Program-made: the position numbers and the translations under genes
Assembly (NCBI GenBank): GCA_946885925.1
Contig: CAMPHP010000245.1
Location: 1-5,743 of the forward strand
From: an uncultured Litorilinea sp.
Lineage (GTDB): Bacteria > Chloroflexota > Anaerolineae > Caldilineales > Caldilineaceae
Reading direction: 5' to 3'
DNA length: 5,743 nucleotides
Shown here: positions 4,880-5,743 of the stretch, one piece after another
Layout of the letters: every line of letters starts with the position of its first letter
Position numbering within the stretch: the first letter of the stretch is position 1
Notes under the pieces: model-generated
Seen by the model: only the letters and a program-made list of their open reading frames with translations
Told to the model about the DNA's origin: nothing
Database searches by the model: none

Positions 4880-5743
4880 ATGCAGTCCAAACGTTTGATC
4901 TGGGTTTCGACCCTCATGATCGCCCTGGCGCTATTCCTAGCAGCCTGTGGCGGTGGGGGTGGTGCAGCCCAAGAGGCACCTGCCGCTGATGTTCCAGCCG
5001 CAGAAGAAGCCACAACAGAAGAGACTACTACCGGAGAGGCTACAACGGAAGAGGCTTCGGCAGAAGAAGCCCCGGCAGAAGAAGCCGCCGCCGAAGAGCG
5101 TCTCGGTTCTACCCTGATTGGCGAAATCGAGGGTCCGGTTATTGTCACCAATGTTGATGAATTCCCCTCTGAATTCAACGAAGCCCCAATGTTGGCTGAA
5201 CTGGTGGCGTCTGGCGATCTGCCTCCGCTGGAAGAACGCCTGCCTGCACGCGAAGAACTGCTGGTCATCCAACCAGTCCATGAAATCGGCCAATATGGTG
5301 GTACTTGGCGGCGCGGCTTCACCGGTCCCGGCGACGGTCAAAATGGTCACCGTGTCGCTGGCAGTGACCGCCTGCTCTTCTGGGATGCCAATAACTTCCC
5401 AGAGGTCGTACCCAACGTCGCCAAGGGTTGGGAAGTAAGCGAGGACGGTACCACCATCACCATCTCCCTGCGCGAGGGAGCCAAATGGTCGGATGGCACG
5501 CCCTTCACCTCCGCTGACATCATGTTCTGGTTTGAGCATATTTACCAGAATGAAGAATTGGTCCCCGTGCGCTCTTCATTCTTCAACATCGACAACGGCG
5601 CAACGCTTGAAGCGCCGGATGACTATACCGTCGTCTTCTCCTTCCCCGAAGCCAACAGCATCTTTGTTGATGTTCTGGCAAGCTCGGTCAATGTCTTTGG
5701 CGGCAACGCAGTCTTTGGCAATGTCGGCATGGGTGGCTTTGCC
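4880..5743 (+). CDS. ABC transporter substrate-binding lipoprotein, family 5 (peptide/nickel type), partial (C-terminus beyond the right edge)
   Basis: Hand translation from the ATG at 4880 gives 288 codons open to the edge; family members are usually 550-650 residues, so about half is seen. It is an exported lipoprotein: positive K4 and R5, a hydrophobic core (6-22), and lipobox LAAC with C23 as the lipidated cysteine. A Gly run and seven pentapeptides of the type xxEEA (40-74) tether the domain. A region rich in E, L and P (75-135) leads into HEIGQYGGTWRRGF (134-147). The SBP_bac_5 signature is VAKGWEVSEDGTTITISLREGAKWSDGTPFTSADIMFWFEHI (180-221, read in two parts: GWEVSEDG and LREGAKWSDGTPFTSADI). 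It would capture oligopeptides or another solute and hand it to an ABC permease probably encoded to the right. The substrate cannot be told: family 5 also binds nickel, sugars and heme. The gene has its own promoter and AGGAGG, and is likely the first gene of its operon. Confidence 0.92.
   Translation, partial: MQSKRLIWVSTLMIALALFLAACGGGGGAAQEAPAADVPAAEEATTEETTTGEATTEEASAEEAPAEEAAAEERLGSTLIGEIEGPVIVTNVDEFPSEFNEAPMLAELVASGDLPPLEERLPAREELLVIQPVHEIGQYGGTWRRGFTGPGDGQNGHRVAGSDRLLFWDANNFPEVVPNVAKGWEVSEDGTTITISLREGAKWSDGTPFTSADIMFWFEHIYQNEELVPVRSSFFNIDNGATLEAPDDYTVVFSFPEANSIFVDVLASSVNVFGGNAVFGNVGMGGFA
4997..5101 (+). repeat. Seven tandem 15-bp units coding an xxEEA linker
   Basis: Within the lipoprotein gene seven consecutive 15-base units encode AAEEA, TTEET, TTGEA, TTEEA, SAEEA, PAEEA and AAEER (residues 40-74). 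Codons vary between units (GAAGAA or GAAGAG, GCC or GCT), so the repeat is old or selected at protein level. It forms an acidic, flexible spacer between the lipidated cysteine and the binding domain. Confidence 0.75.

Noticed and set aside
4594..5322. Minus-strand reading frame of 242 codons, with long Ser/Ala runs
   Set aside because: The runs are the antisense reading of the xxEEA repeat in the lipoprotein gene. There is no ribosome binding site or known domain.
4937..5539. Minus-strand reading frame of 200 codons with Cys/Gly/Phe repeats
   Set aside because: It is antisense to the lipoprotein gene, and its repeats mirror the 15-bp units.

Overview
The window looks like an ordinary chromosomal stretch from a moderately GC-rich bacterium, most likely a member of the Chloroflexota (Anaerolineae or a relative). 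This rests on the lipoprotein at the right end: an LAAC lipobox, a Gly run, an Ala/Thr/Glu linker and a family 5 solute-binding domain with a QYGGTWRR segment, a layout I associate with that phylum. It is an inference from general knowledge, not a database result. There are no RNA genes, CRISPR arrays, transposases or phage genes.

Layout: (1) Positions 1-2240, minus strand: a two-gene unit. purB (adenylosuccinate lyase, 825-2240) comes first in transcription order. It is followed, with a 4-base ATGA overlap, by an FtsJ/RlmM-like 2'-O-ribose methyltransferase that runs off the left edge (828 to beyond 1). The methyltransferase is cut by the window, and I translated it by hand. (2) Positions 2241-2476: a divergent intergenic region with a plausible extended -10 promoter pointing right and a small inverted repeat. 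(3) 2477-3007, plus strand: a GNAT-family N-acetyltransferase. (4) 3120-4397, plus strand: an iron-containing alcohol dehydrogenase of the hydroxyacid-oxoacid transhydrogenase (HOT/ADHFE1) type. A very strong 15-bp hairpin lies downstream at 4425-4467. (5) 4398-4879: a 482-base region without a convincing gene, holding a good sigma-70-type promoter (4513-4542) and a leader of about 330 nt with several short palindromes. (6) 4880 to the right edge, plus strand: a lipoprotein substrate-binding subunit of a peptide-type ABC transporter, preceded by a perfect AGGAGG. It is open at the right edge.

The genes serve unrelated jobs: purine synthesis and RNA modification on the left, an acetyltransferase of unknown substrate, 4-hydroxybutyrate-type redox chemistry, then nutrient import. 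I see no novel multi-gene system. The observations most worth checking are non-coding: the long structured leader before the transporter gene, the hairpin after the dehydrogenase, a stop-free in-frame extension upstream of the lipoprotein start, and the tandem pentapeptide linker in that lipoprotein.
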